In this document: piece by piece, positions 28,531-38,254 of the stretch
Position numbering within the stretch: the first letter of the stretch is position 1
Layout: the number at the start of each line of letters is the position of its first letter
Source of the DNA: Phycisphaerales bacterium
Lineage (GTDB): Bacteria > Planctomycetota > Phycisphaerae > Phycisphaerales > UBA1924
Direction of reading: 5' to 3'
Length of the DNA: 64,000 bases
Assembly (NCBI GenBank): GCA_026982335.1
Contig: JALSHH010000021.1
Span: forward strand, 1-64,000
The notes under the pieces: model-generated
The model's input: the letters and a program-made list of their open reading frames with translations, nothing else
Told to the model about the DNA's origin: nothing
Database searches by the model: none
Translations under genes and position numbers: made by a program

Positions 28531-29586
28531 TCAAGGCATATCAACGATCACTGCGGTCTGCTCTTCGTCTTGGGCAATACGCAGGGCGTTGATCGCGTCG
28601 TCGAACTTAAATCGTTTGGTAATCAACCCCGAGAGGTCGATTCCGCCAGTCCCCATCGCGTTGAGTCCCTCAGCAATGTACCCGCATCGGGCTCCAAAGA
28701 CTTGGAGCTCATTGGCGATGATTGGCGAATAATCAATCGGTTCGATCTCGTCAAGGGTAGAAATTGGGTCGCCTTTGAGCACAATGGTGCCCCGCGGGCG
28801 GACCATCCGCATCGCAACTTCGAAACTTTTGGGATCGAGGGTGGTGTCGATCACCACATCTTGATCCTGGCGACGCCCCACATCATTGAGGTGGCGATGC
28901 TTGATTCCCCATTTGGCGCAGAGTTCGAGTCTTTGAGCGCTGGTGGCCAGCAGACGAACCGATGCGTTGAGTTTGGTCATCACCTGAGCGCATAAAAGGC
29001 CACTGAGTCCATCGCCGAGTACGGTGATGAATGGTTTGCCTTCGAGGTGAACGATCTGCGATGCATGCACAGCCCCGGCCAAGGCCAGGGCGAAGACCGC
29101 CTGATCGTCCTCGATCTCGTTGGGCACCTTGATGAGGTTCCTCGTTTCGAGCACAAAGCGCTCGGCGAGGCATCCATCGCGGTTGCGCAGTCCAAGAACA
29201 GCACGATCCGCATCATGATTTGAAAGCCCCCGGCGGGCAAGTTCCGACTCCGGATCGGTGATATTGACATTGCCCACCACACGAGCACCGATCCATGAAG
29301 AATCTGCCGAGTGTTCGACAACCCCCACGAACTGGTGTCCCAAAGTGCCTTGATGGTTCATCTTGGATCGGCACGCTGCGATGTCCGCTGGGCCGATAAG
29401 CACCCGTGTCGGACGGATCAGCGCCTGGTCATCAGCAAGCACCGGCTCGGGTGCACTGCGATCAAGAAAGACCTCTGTATTGAGCATACGAACTGCGAGC
29501 AACCGATGCCCTCCCGATTTTTCAAACATCAATGCGCCATCAACACGAACACAAACAGTATCGAATAGATTGCCCACCCGATACAC
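28531..29586 (-). CDS. Medium-chain (zinc-type) alcohol dehydrogenase-like protein
   Basis: LGHQFVGVVE, VLGDGLSGLLCAQV Rossmann; MDR fold; start uncertain (29529 possible). Confidence 0.78.
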   Translation of the reverse strand: MYRVGNLFDTVCVRVDGALMFEKSGGHRLLAVRMLNTEVFLDRSAPEPVLADDQALIRPTRVLIGPADIAACRSKMNHQGTLGHQFVGVVEHSADSSWIGARVVGNVNITDPESELARRGLSNHDADRAVLGLRNRDGCLAERFVLETRNLIKVPNEIEDDQAVFALALAGAVHASQIVHLEGKPFITVLGDGLSGLLCAQVMTKLNASVRLLATSAQRLELCAKWGIKHRHLNDVGRRQDQDVVIDTTLDPKSFEVAMRMVRPRGTIVLKGDPISTLDEIEPIDYSPIIANELQVFGARCGYIAEGLNAMGTGGIDLSGLITKRFKFDDAINALRIAQDEEQTAVIVDMP

Positions 29587-29652
29587 TGACTTCTGCGAAA
29601 CGGGTGATTCTCGGACGCTTGGAGATCGTTTTTGCCCGACCGTCCTAACAGA

Positions 29653-30465
29653 TCAATCGTCGATGACCGGATCCATTCCCACCGGGGTCGATGTGGTCTC
29701 GTTGGGAGGAGAGGGTATCATCGGAAGATACTCGACAAGGCGCTTCTTGCGGTTGAACACCGGGTAGGTATAAGGCTGGGCGCCGGCGAAGATATCCTCG
29801 GTCGAGTTATACCAGTCGATCCAAGCACGCCGATCGAGCCCAAAGTTTTGTCCTGTAAGAATCAAGAGCGAGTGTTGAACACGATTGTTGACCACCAGAC
29901 GCGAATCTCGCAGTGCATTGATGAGGGCTTGAACGACGATATTTTGGCGATACTGCCCCAGTGCGTCGGCAGCAGCCGCACGGACATCGGCTTCTAACTC
30001 GTTGTCGCTGTTGATTGCTTTGATCAAAGGTGTGATTGCATCAGGGCTGTGTACCCGTTGGAGAGCGCGAGCCGCTTCGATGCGGACAACCTTGTTCTTA
30101 TCAGTGAGTGCATTAATTATCAGCCTAACATGCTCAGGGTCGCCATGTCTTCCCAGTGCACGAACCGCTGCGCTGCGTACGCCAGGATCCGGATCATCCA
30201 TCGCATCAAGATAGAGTTCAAGATACACTCCCTGACCACCAAAGTCGGCGTTTGAGAGCAAAGTGGTGCCGCGGTATCGATTCTCGGCACTGTAGGGGTC
30301 GGTTGCCATTTCCGCAGCTTGGGCGGGTGAGACTTGTGCCGCAAAAACTTCAAACAAACTGGTCGTTCCACGGGGGACATGGTCGAAGGTGCCGCACCCT
30401 AGTAAGGCAAAAGCAACCAGGAACAACGGAGCAAGTGATTGAGAAACAGTGGTGCGCATGGACAA
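29653..30465 (-). CDS. HEAT-repeat lipoprotein
   Basis: FLVAFALLGCG lipobox; DPDPGVRSAAVRALGRHGDPEHVRLI, KNKVVRIEAARALQRV repeats. Confidence 0.8.
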   Translation of the reverse strand: MSMRTTVSQSLAPLFLVAFALLGCGTFDHVPRGTTSLFEVFAAQVSPAQAAEMATDPYSAENRYRGTTLLSNADFGGQGVYLELYLDAMDDPDPGVRSAAVRALGRHGDPEHVRLIINALTDKNKVVRIEAARALQRVHSPDAITPLIKAINSDNELEADVRAAAADALGQYRQNIVVQALINALRDSRLVVNNRVQHSLLILTGQNFGLDRRAWIDWYNSTEDIFAGAQPYTYPVFNRKKRLVEYLPMIPSPPNETTSTPVGMDPVIDD

Positions 30466-30902
30466 GTATATCGAGCCAATTATCCAAACAAGATAAAACC
30501 GAGAATTGCCATGTGATTCTCAATACCAACCAGGGCGCAAAGAACCTCTCGCAGATTTTCTGCTGGATTCTGTTTTTCGTGGGCCAATTTCAACAGAAAG
30601 AGCGTGCGATACAGTGACGAATACAAATATGGGGGGCAGGTCAGTCACCGGGTGTGCCTTTTCTTCGATTCCCTTTGTTCTCGGACGCCGCATTGGGGGT
30701 TGAGTATGAGGGTGCAAGTCGGTTCTCAGGTTCATTTTGGATATCTTCGCATGGACATTGCGATGGGTTGGTTGGTGCAATCAGATCGGCGGGCTGCCAG
30801 CAAATCGTACTGATGCGCTTTATTGGGATCGATTTTGGAGAAAATGAGACCGATCCATCTGTCGGTACATCGGATGTGTGTATACCTAAGGAGGCACATG
30901 GT

Positions 30903-31388
30903 ATGGGCATCAAACTCGGAGAGCTCCTCGTTGAACAGGGGGCGTTGAGCGTATCACAGCGCGATGAAATCCTTCAGATCCAGCATACGGTTCGTCGCCC
31001 TTTCGGCGTGATCGCGGAGGAACGCTTTGGGGTTTCGCCTGAAGATATCGAGCAGGCATGGGCATCACAGTATGCGATGATTGCGGCACGGGTTGATCCG
31101 TTGGCGATTGAAATTGAACCGCGCATACTGGGTTTACTCACTGAACGCCAAGCCTGGCAGTTTGGGTTGATCCCGCTGGGTGAATACGACAACGAGATCA
31201 AGTTTGTCACTTCGATGGAGTGTTTGGCGCGGGCGCTGCGTTTTGTGGGATGGCGAATCCCCGCATTGTGTACTTTTGATATTTGTGATTTGCACACACT
31301 CAAATGTGGGCTTGCAATGCATTATCCGATTGAACAGATGGATATGGGGTTGATGGACCAGATCATCAGCCGACGGTCGGTGGCGTGA
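30903..31388 (+). CDS. Standalone MshEN (GspE/PilB N-terminal) domain protein
   Basis: IKLGELLVEQGALSVSQRDEILQIQ matches LGxxLxxxGxLxxxxxxxxLxxQ; AAGGAGG RBS at about 30887; no ATPase domain. Confidence 0.75.
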   Translation: MGIKLGELLVEQGALSVSQRDEILQIQHTVRRPFGVIAEERFGVSPEDIEQAWASQYAMIAARVDPLAIEIEPRILGLLTERQAWQFGLIPLGEYDNEIKFVTSMECLARALRFVGWRIPALCTFDICDLHTLKCGLAMHYPIEQMDMGLMDQIISRRSVA

Positions 31389-31433
31389 ATCAAAAGAGTT
31401 TGTTGCAAAACCGACCAATTTACGAACAAGAAA

Positions 31434-31461
31434 ACAGGGCCGATCCTTCGATTGGCCCTGT
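31434..31461 (-). terminator. Intrinsic terminator downstream of the Lys/Ala repeat gene
   Basis: Minus strand ACAGGGCCAATCGAAGGATCGGCCCTGT followed by TTTCTT; 12-bp stem with wobble. Confidence 0.85.
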
Positions 31462-31523
31462 CCGTTTGCAGCTTTGGGAATACGCCGGGTCCAACAACCT
31501 ACCCGGTTTTGGCAAGCTTGCGA

Positions 31524-31922
31524 TTAGCGGCGAGTTGCACGACGCTTGGTGGTTTTTTTGCGTGTGGCTTTCTTTTTTGCGGTTTTCTTCGCGGCTTTTT
31601 TCTTGGTTGCCTTCTTGGCGACTTTCTTCTTGGCAGCTTTCTTTTTCGTTGTTCTCTTCTTGGCGGTCTTCTTGGCCGTCTTCTTCTTGGCTACTTTTTT
31701 GCGGGTCGCTTTCTTCTTTGCAGCTTTTTTCTTGGTTGCTTTTTTCTTGGTTGCTTTTTTCTTGGCGACTTTCTTGCGGGTTGTTTTTTTGGCTACCTTT
31801 TTCTTGGCTGCTTTTTTACGGGCTGCTTTTTTACGGGTTGCTTTTTTCTTGGTTGCCTTCTTGGCTGTTTTTTTACGCGTAGCCTTTTTCGCTACTTTCT
31901 TCTTTGCTTTTTTCTTTGCCAT
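31524..31922 (-). CDS. Histone H1-like Lys/Ala-rich repeat protein
   Basis: Whole protein is KKA(T/A)(K/R)KK(A/V/T) repeats: MAKKKAKKKVAKKATRKKTAKKATKKK... Confidence 0.85.
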   Translation of the reverse strand: MAKKKAKKKVAKKATRKKTAKKATKKKATRKKAARKKAAKKKVAKKTTRKKVAKKKATKKKATKKKAAKKKATRKKVAKKKTAKKTAKKRTTKKKAAKKKVAKKATKKKAAKKTAKKKATRKKTTKRRATRR

Positions 31923-32568
31923 TTGCGAGTCTCCTCGTTGGTCCGTGGTTGTTTCACATTGAAACCGATTTGTTCACAGTGAATATCGGCTTACTACAAA
32001 CGCTTGTCAATCATTCCACAGAACACATCGGTGCATTCTGTAGCATTTCTTGAAGAACAGCGCCAACTTTGCGCAACTTCGAGAGATCAACAGCATACAT
32101 CAACATCGCGCATCGTGCACGCAAAGTCGAAGACGGAGCACATCAAATACAATCGTAAAGAGTGATTCGTATCAACGATTGTGTGCCATGACCACGGGTA
32201 CTCATGTTCGAGCGCAACCAAAATCATTTTATTGTGCACAGGTAGCCTCATGACGGACGGCGCCCACGAGGAGTTCTTTGCAATGTGTTGTACTCAAAAA
32301 GCCAAAGCAATGCGGTGAGTGCGAGATCATGGCGATCAATCAATGATGATGAAAACAGCATCGTTGTCATCACGACTTGACAGACAACTTCGCACATAGT
32401 TCGACGCAGTTCGCAGCATGATCGATGCGGTTTCGTGCGCAATCGTTTCGTGAACTTTTCAACGCCAATCCAGTTTTTTGTAAAATCAATGCGAACAATC
32501 AACTCGATAGACGCAGATAATCGCATCGTCTTGCAATTATTGATGCTTTGAGATCATCAGGAGTTTTT

Positions 32569-33819
32569 ATGCCAAGCGCACTCAGCACCATCAACACGCA
32601 CACCACCACCAACGGGCTGGTCATCATCACCGAACCAATGAGCGGGGTGCAATCCGCTGCGATTCGTTGGGTGATCCCCGCAGGCGCCATCTTTGAAGAT
32701 ATCCACAATTTGGGAACTTCGAGTGTTTGTGCGGAGATGTTGATGCGCGGAGCTGCAACGCTTGATTCCAAAGCGCAGGCAGACGCGTTCGATCATGCTG
32801 GCGCATTGCGCGAGATCAACAACTCAATTCGGTACATGCAGCTCTCGGCATCGATGATCGGACAACGCATCGACGAGACGATTCCATTGCTTGTCGATAT
32901 GGTGCGCAACCCAATGATGTCGAGCGATTCATTTGCACCATCGTGCGAGTTGGCAGCCCAAGCGATCGCATCGTTGGCGGACGATCCGCAACAACGAGCA
33001 GTTTTGGCTGCGAGAGAGCGTCACCTGCCTTCACCATTTGGACGCAACACATTGGGCACCATCGAAGGCGTGCAATCGCTCACGCATGACGCGCTGAACA
33101 ACTGGTGGAATGCGCACGCGAAGCCTGCGGGATCGGTGCTTTCAATCGCAGGTGACATCGACACGCAGCAAGTCATCGAGCAGATCGAATCGTTGACATC
33201 GGACTGGTCTGGAAGGGTTGACCAACCCAAGCCCATCGGCGATCCATCACGCGGATATGCCCATATCGACGATGATTCGAGTCAGGTACAGATTCTGATT
33301 GTCCATGACGGCCCACACGAAGGGCACGAAGATTCGATGCTTGAGAAGCTCACGATCTCAGTGCTCTCAGGTGGGATGTCCGGGCGACTCTTTACTGAAG
33401 TCCGCGAGAAACGAGGACTCTGCTACAGCGTCAGCGCCTCGTTCCGCGCCGACAAAGATCGGGGTATCGTGAGCAACTATGTCGGTACCACACCCGAACG
33501 GGCTCAGGAATCGCTCGATGTGTTAATGGATGAGATCCTGCGTATCGGTGAGGGGAATGTCACCGACGAAGAGCTCATACGCGCCAAAACCGGGTTCAAG
33601 AGTCGGCTGATCTTTTCAGGTGAATCCACCAGTGCTCGGGCGGGTGCGATTGGATCTGACCACCTCAATCTGGGGAGAACTCGAACACTTGAAGAGGTGA
33701 TTGAGCAGGTCAATGCGGTGGGTTTGGATGAACTCAATGCGTATTTGACGCGTCGGGCGATCGGTAAGCCGACGATTCAGACGCTGGGACCAGATGCACT
33801 CAAGGCACCCATGTATTGA
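32569..33819 (+). CDS. M16 family peptidase-like protein, apparently lacking HxxEH
   Basis: M16 fold: RWVIPAGAIFED...; REKRGLCYSVSASF...GIVSNYVGTTPERAQESLDVLMDEI. Confidence 0.88.
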   Translation: MPSALSTINTHTTTNGLVIITEPMSGVQSAAIRWVIPAGAIFEDIHNLGTSSVCAEMLMRGAATLDSKAQADAFDHAGALREINNSIRYMQLSASMIGQRIDETIPLLVDMVRNPMMSSDSFAPSCELAAQAIASLADDPQQRAVLAARERHLPSPFGRNTLGTIEGVQSLTHDALNNWWNAHAKPAGSVLSIAGDIDTQQVIEQIESLTSDWSGRVDQPKPIGDPSRGYAHIDDDSSQVQILIVHDGPHEGHEDSMLEKLTISVLSGGMSGRLFTEVREKRGLCYSVSASFRADKDRGIVSNYVGTTPERAQESLDVLMDEILRIGEGNVTDEELIRAKTGFKSRLIFSGESTSARAGAIGSDHLNLGRTRTLEEVIEQVNAVGLDELNAYLTRRAIGKPTIQTLGPDALKAPMY

Positions 33820-33846
33820 TGAAAATGCTCTTGATGAATTGGTCAG

Positions 33847-35424
33847 GTGGATGCTTTCTTGGTGTCCAAAGCTTGGTTCTGTCGATACACTGACATGGTG
33901 AAAACGCCCGGAAACTCGGACATCTCGATCAATCAGACCAGCCTGTCTCGGCTTACAATTGAACTCGGCGGGCAACGCCCGTTTCTCATCGGAATCGGTG
34001 GGTGTGGGATGTCTGCACTCGCCAGGTTGATCGGCGAAGCGGGTTTAGACATTCGCGGGTGCGATTCGACACCCTCGCCCATCACTGAGGCGCTCTCGCA
34101 AGCGTCGATTTCGGTTGGATTCGATGAATCGGCGGCCCAACTCCCCGAAGATGTCGATGTGGTCATCGCCTCGGCAGCCATCAAACCAGACCACCCGATG
34201 ATGATCGAAGCCACTCGGCGCGGGCTCACCATCATGAGCTATCCCGAAGCGCTCGGCGTGTGTATGCGCGGGCGTACCGGCATTGCCATCGCGGGAACCC
34301 ATGGCAAGTCAACGACCACGGCGATGCTTGGGTGTGCACTCACCGATGCCAAGATCGAGCCTTCGGTTATCGTCGGGGCCACTTGCCCACAACTGGCCAA
34401 CGGGGCGCTGGGTGAAAATCGCTCGCCGGTTGGGTATCGTGTAGGTGAATCAAAGATTCCCAATGGGGATTGGACGGGTTGGCCGGGGGTATTGCTGGCC
34501 GAGGCGTGCGAGTTTAATCGGTCGTTTCATCATCTGCGCCCGACCATCGGGTCGATCTCGCAGATTGAAGCGGATCATCTCGATATCTATGGTTCACTCG
34601 ATGCCGTCGTCGAAGCATTCGCCGAGTTCGCCCAGCTCATCGCGCCCCGAGATCAGGGGGGGAAGCTCATCATTGCCCACGATGGTGCCCACCGGCGCGA
34701 GGTGACGGCCGGATTAGCGTGCAGCGTCGAAACCATCGGGTTCAACCCGACTGCCGACTGGATGATCGGATACGAACCAACCACCGGTGAAGTGTCCGTC
34801 TGTGAACCAGAGGGGGTCACGCGATCATGGGCATTGACCATGCCGGGCGAACACAATGCGTTTAACTCAGCAATGGCGTACGCGATCGGTCGATCGGTCG
34901 GGGCGGATGGTGAACTGCTTGCTCAGTCATTCCAAGCCTTTGCCGGGCTTGATCGACGCTTGCAACTGCTCGGCACCCGCGATGGCGTGCGCGTTTATGA
35001 CGACTATGGGCATCATCCTACCGAGATCGATGCGACTTTGCGAGCATTGGTCCAGCGTGAGAATCCGCACAAGATCGGTGGGCGATTGATTTGCGTGTTT
35101 CAGCCTCACCAGCATTCGCGGACACGGTTCTTTCTTGATGAGTTCGCGACGAGTTTCGAGCACGCGGACATGGTGATTGTGCCTCATATTTACTTTGTGC
35201 GTGATTCCGAGATTGAGAAGCACCGTGTGAGCTCGGCCGATTTGGTCGATAAGCTCCGCGCCCGCAAAGTCCGTGCAATGCACCTTTACCCCTTCGAAGC
35301 CATCATCGAACAGCTCGAGAACCTGTGCCGGCCTGGCGATTTGCTGGTGGTGATGGGGGCCGGTCCGGTCTGGAAGATCGGCAAAGGGTATTTGGAAGGC
35401 AAGATGGATGGAGGCGTTGTGTGA
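33847..35424 (+). CDS. murC: UDP-N-acetylmuramate--L-alanine ligase
   Basis: IGIGGCGMSALARLI, AGTHGKSTTTAMLG, YDDYGHHPTEIDATL; Mur ligase; start possibly 33898. Confidence 0.95.
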   Translation: MDAFLVSKAWFCRYTDMVKTPGNSDISINQTSLSRLTIELGGQRPFLIGIGGCGMSALARLIGEAGLDIRGCDSTPSPITEALSQASISVGFDESAAQLPEDVDVVIASAAIKPDHPMMIEATRRGLTIMSYPEALGVCMRGRTGIAIAGTHGKSTTTAMLGCALTDAKIEPSVIVGATCPQLANGALGENRSPVGYRVGESKIPNGDWTGWPGVLLAEACEFNRSFHHLRPTIGSISQIEADHLDIYGSLDAVVEAFAEFAQLIAPRDQGGKLIIAHDGAHRREVTAGLACSVETIGFNPTADWMIGYEPTTGEVSVCEPEGVTRSWALTMPGEHNAFNSAMAYAIGRSVGADGELLAQSFQAFAGLDRRLQLLGTRDGVRVYDDYGHHPTEIDATLRALVQRENPHKIGGRLICVFQPHQHSRTRFFLDEFATSFEHADMVIVPHIYFVRDSEIEKHRVSSADLVDKLRARKVRAMHLYPFEAIIEQLENLCRPGDLLVVMGAGPVWKIGKGYLEGKMDGGVV

Positions 35425-36362
35425 GTGTGCCGACGACTGAGCTTACCATCGAACGCGACGCCTTGATTCCGACCTGGTTCCATATCGGAGGCCGGGCGAC
35501 GCGGCTCGCCACACCCGAATCAACAGGCGAGCTTATTGCGTGCTTGGCACTCGATGACGAGTTCAAAGTCCTCGGTGAGGGCGCGAACTTGCTCGTCGAT
35601 GATGCGGGTGTGTCGAATCTGGTGGTGTCGATGCAGACTGATGGGTTTCGTCAGATCGAGATCGACACGGTAACGGGTGTTGTTCGGGCTGGTGCGGGGG
35701 CTTCGCTGCCGAGTTTGATCAACCGATGCGTCCGTGCCGGGCTTGGGGGGCTTGAAGTGCTCGCTGGGATTCCCGCGACGGTGGGGGGGGCAGCGATTAT
35801 GAACGCGGGTGGGCACTTTGGGGCAATGAGCGATGTGGTGCTCGCAGTGTCGGCTCTTGACCGCGCCGGGCGCGAGCATGTATACGAGCGATCCCAGATT
35901 GACTTTGATTATCGCCAATCCCGGCTCAATCACTTGATTGTCACCCAAGTTATCTTTGGGCTTACCAAAGCCGACGCAGGGGAAGTGAAGGAGTCGCTCA
36001 ACAGGTGTATGGATTACAAAACCAAGTCCCAGCCGCTCGGTGAGAAATCGGCCGGGTGTGTATTCAAGAACCCGGTACTTCTTGAGTCCATCACGGGCAT
36101 CGCCGAATCGGGCGAGCGGGTGGGGGCGGGGATGCTCATTGACCGGGCCGGGTGCAAGGGGATGAGCATTGGGGGCGCCACTGTTTCCGATCTCCATGCC
36201 AACTTTATCACCACTGCACCTGATGCGAGAGCCCGTCAGGTCATCGAACTCATCACCAAGGTACAAACCAAGGTTTTCGAAACCTTCGGCGTCTGGCTCG
36301 AGCGAGAACTTGTGATCTGGACCGATCAGTCCACCGATCTTGCACCGGGGGAATACCTATGA
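35421..36362 (+). CDS. murB: UDP-N-acetylenolpyruvoylglucosamine reductase
   Basis: LGEGANLLVDDAGV, LAGIPATVGGAAIMNAGGHFGAMSD, SAGCVFKNP, SDLHANFI; GTG start overlapping murC stop. Confidence 0.95.
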   Translation: MSVPTTELTIERDALIPTWFHIGGRATRLATPESTGELIACLALDDEFKVLGEGANLLVDDAGVSNLVVSMQTDGFRQIEIDTVTGVVRAGAGASLPSLINRCVRAGLGGLEVLAGIPATVGGAAIMNAGGHFGAMSDVVLAVSALDRAGREHVYERSQIDFDYRQSRLNHLIVTQVIFGLTKADAGEVKESLNRCMDYKTKSQPLGEKSAGCVFKNPVLLESITGIAESGERVGAGMLIDRAGCKGMSIGGATVSDLHANFITTAPDARARQVIELITKVQTKVFETFGVWLERELVIWTDQSTDLAPGEYL

Positions 36363-37327
36363 CCAGTGTGCTGATTCTCGGTGGCGGTCCAGATGCCGAG
36401 CGTGAAGTCTCGATTGCCAGCGCCAAGGCGATCCACCAGGCGTGTCTCGATGCGGGGCTCGATGCGTCGCTTTTGATTGTTGATCGCCCGACACTCGATG
36501 AAGTTCAATCATGGCGGGCCGATGTGGTGTTCCCTGCCTTGCACGGGCGTTTTGGCGAAGGTGGCGGGTTGCAGCAGTTGCTCGAACAATGCAACATTGC
36601 GTTCATCGGGTGTAAATCCCAAGCGTCGCGTTTGGCAATGGACAAGATGGGCACCAAACTCATTGCGGCCCGGTGCAGTATCTCGACCCCGGCAGCGTGC
36701 ATCTTTGATGTGGAAGATATTGATGTATCGGGGGTTTCGATTTGTCCGTTGGGTTTGCCGGTGGTGATCAAGCCCGTTTCGGAGGGGTCGAGCGTTGGAT
36801 TGCACATTTGCCATGATGAGCTTCAATGGAAGAGGGCAACCGAGCAAGTTCGGGCAGATTTCAAAGCCCACCAGAGTCGCGTCTACATGGTCGAGCGGCT
36901 TGTTGAGGGGCGCGAGATGACGATCTCCGTGTTGGCCGATGGTTGTGATCATCTCAGGGCATTGCCGGCAATCGAAATCGCCCCCGCCCAAGGCGTATAT
37001 GATTTTCAGGCCAAGTATGAACGAAACGACACGGTCTATACACCCAATCCCGACATCACGGATCAAGCACTTGCCGGGATGGCGGGCGATGCGCTGCGCC
37101 TCTGCAAGGCTTTGGGTGTTCGGCATCTGGCGCGGGTAGATTTTCTGCTCACCGATGAGGCCCATTGGGGGCTTTTGGAGGTCAACACGATGCCCGGATT
37201 CACCCGGAGTTCATTGATGCCCATGGCTGCTGCTGCCGATTCGATGGAGATGCCCGACTTGTGCGCTCACCTTGTGCGATGCGCCCTTGAAGATCATTCC
37301 AAGACACATCCTAGGGTCCAGTCCTGA
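36359..37327 (+). CDS. ddl: D-alanine--D-alanine ligase
   Basis: LGGGPDAEREVSIASAKAI, FPALHGRFGEGGGLQQLLE, KPVSEGSSVGL, LEVNTMPGFTRSSLMP; ATGA overlap with murB. Confidence 0.94.
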   Translation: MTSVLILGGGPDAEREVSIASAKAIHQACLDAGLDASLLIVDRPTLDEVQSWRADVVFPALHGRFGEGGGLQQLLEQCNIAFIGCKSQASRLAMDKMGTKLIAARCSISTPAACIFDVEDIDVSGVSICPLGLPVVIKPVSEGSSVGLHICHDELQWKRATEQVRADFKAHQSRVYMVERLVEGREMTISVLADGCDHLRALPAIEIAPAQGVYDFQAKYERNDTVYTPNPDITDQALAGMAGDALRLCKALGVRHLARVDFLLTDEAHWGLLEVNTMPGFTRSSLMPMAAAADSMEMPDLCAHLVRCALEDHSKTHPRVQS

Positions 37328-37356
37328 TAGTCACTTCCGAAAGAGAGAACGAACCG

Positions 37357-38229
37357 ATGGCACGCAAAAAAACAACAAAGAAATCATCCAACCGCGACCC
37401 CGAGCGTGCCGATCGCAACAAGCGAATCATGATCGGAGGCGCGATCATCATCGGTGCCGGGGCGGTCTTTGTGGGCGCTGCGATGGGAATCGGCGAGCTT
37501 GATCGAAGGGCTGCCGAGTTCATCATGTCGACGAATCCGCCGGTGGTGATTGATTGGCCGACGGATGTTCAAGGTACGACATGGATGCCCATGATCGAGC
37601 GCGAACGGATCCAAACTCAGCTTGCCCGTGCAGTTCAAGGAGGCAAGGCCCTTTCGCGGGCACCGCTCGAAGAGGCGGGGCTTGCGTTGATGCGATCGGG
37701 ATGGATCGAGGGCACGCCGAGGGTTCGGTGGACGAGCGAGGGCAAGATCGAGGTGCAGGCCCATTGGCGTGTGCCTGTGGCAGCGGTGCGGGTGGGAACG
37801 CGCGAGATCGTGATTGACCGGCAGCGCCATGCCCTCCCGCTCGATTACAATATCGGGCAGAGTAATCAGCTCTACTTTGTGCATGTTGATGCCCGTCAGC
37901 CTGCCATTGGTGAGCAATGGCGTGGGACGGATATTGAGGACGGGCTCGAGCTCTTGTTTGTGCTTGAAGAAGAAAATTTGCTTGAGCAGGTTGCCGGATT
38001 CGATCTTGGCCAGGGCGAAAAGTCGGGGACGATTCGGATCATCACCACGCGAAACTCAAAGATCATTTGGGGGGCAGGGCCTGGGCGAGAACGCCCGGGT
38101 GAGGTGCCGACGAGTGTAAAAACCGGTCGACTCAAAATCTTTTACGAAAAAACAGGATTGATTGACGGCGGGTTCCAATACATTGACATCAGTGGCCCCA
38201 CGATGACCAAAATGCGAGCCGAGGGATGA
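37357..38229 (+). CDS. FtsQ-like single-pass membrane protein
   Basis: Lys-rich N-term, one TM (IIIGAGAVFVGAAMGIG), periplasmic domain with RVRWTSEGKIEVQAHWRVPVAAVR; sits after murC-murB-ddl where ftsQ is expected. Confidence 0.55.
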   Translation: MARKKTTKKSSNRDPERADRNKRIMIGGAIIIGAGAVFVGAAMGIGELDRRAAEFIMSTNPPVVIDWPTDVQGTTWMPMIERERIQTQLARAVQGGKALSRAPLEEAGLALMRSGWIEGTPRVRWTSEGKIEVQAHWRVPVAAVRVGTREIVIDRQRHALPLDYNIGQSNQLYFVHVDARQPAIGEQWRGTDIEDGLELLFVLEEENLLEQVAGFDLGQGEKSGTIRIITTRNSKIIWGAGPGRERPGEVPTSVKTGRLKIFYEKTGLIDGGFQYIDISGPTMTKMRAEG

Positions 38230-38254
38230 ACGCTCGGTTTTGTCCTAAAGTTCT

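Noticed and set aside
31452-31982. Very hydrophobic Phe/Leu-rich + strand ORFs
   Set aside because: Artefact of reading the complement of the Lys/Ala repeat gene.
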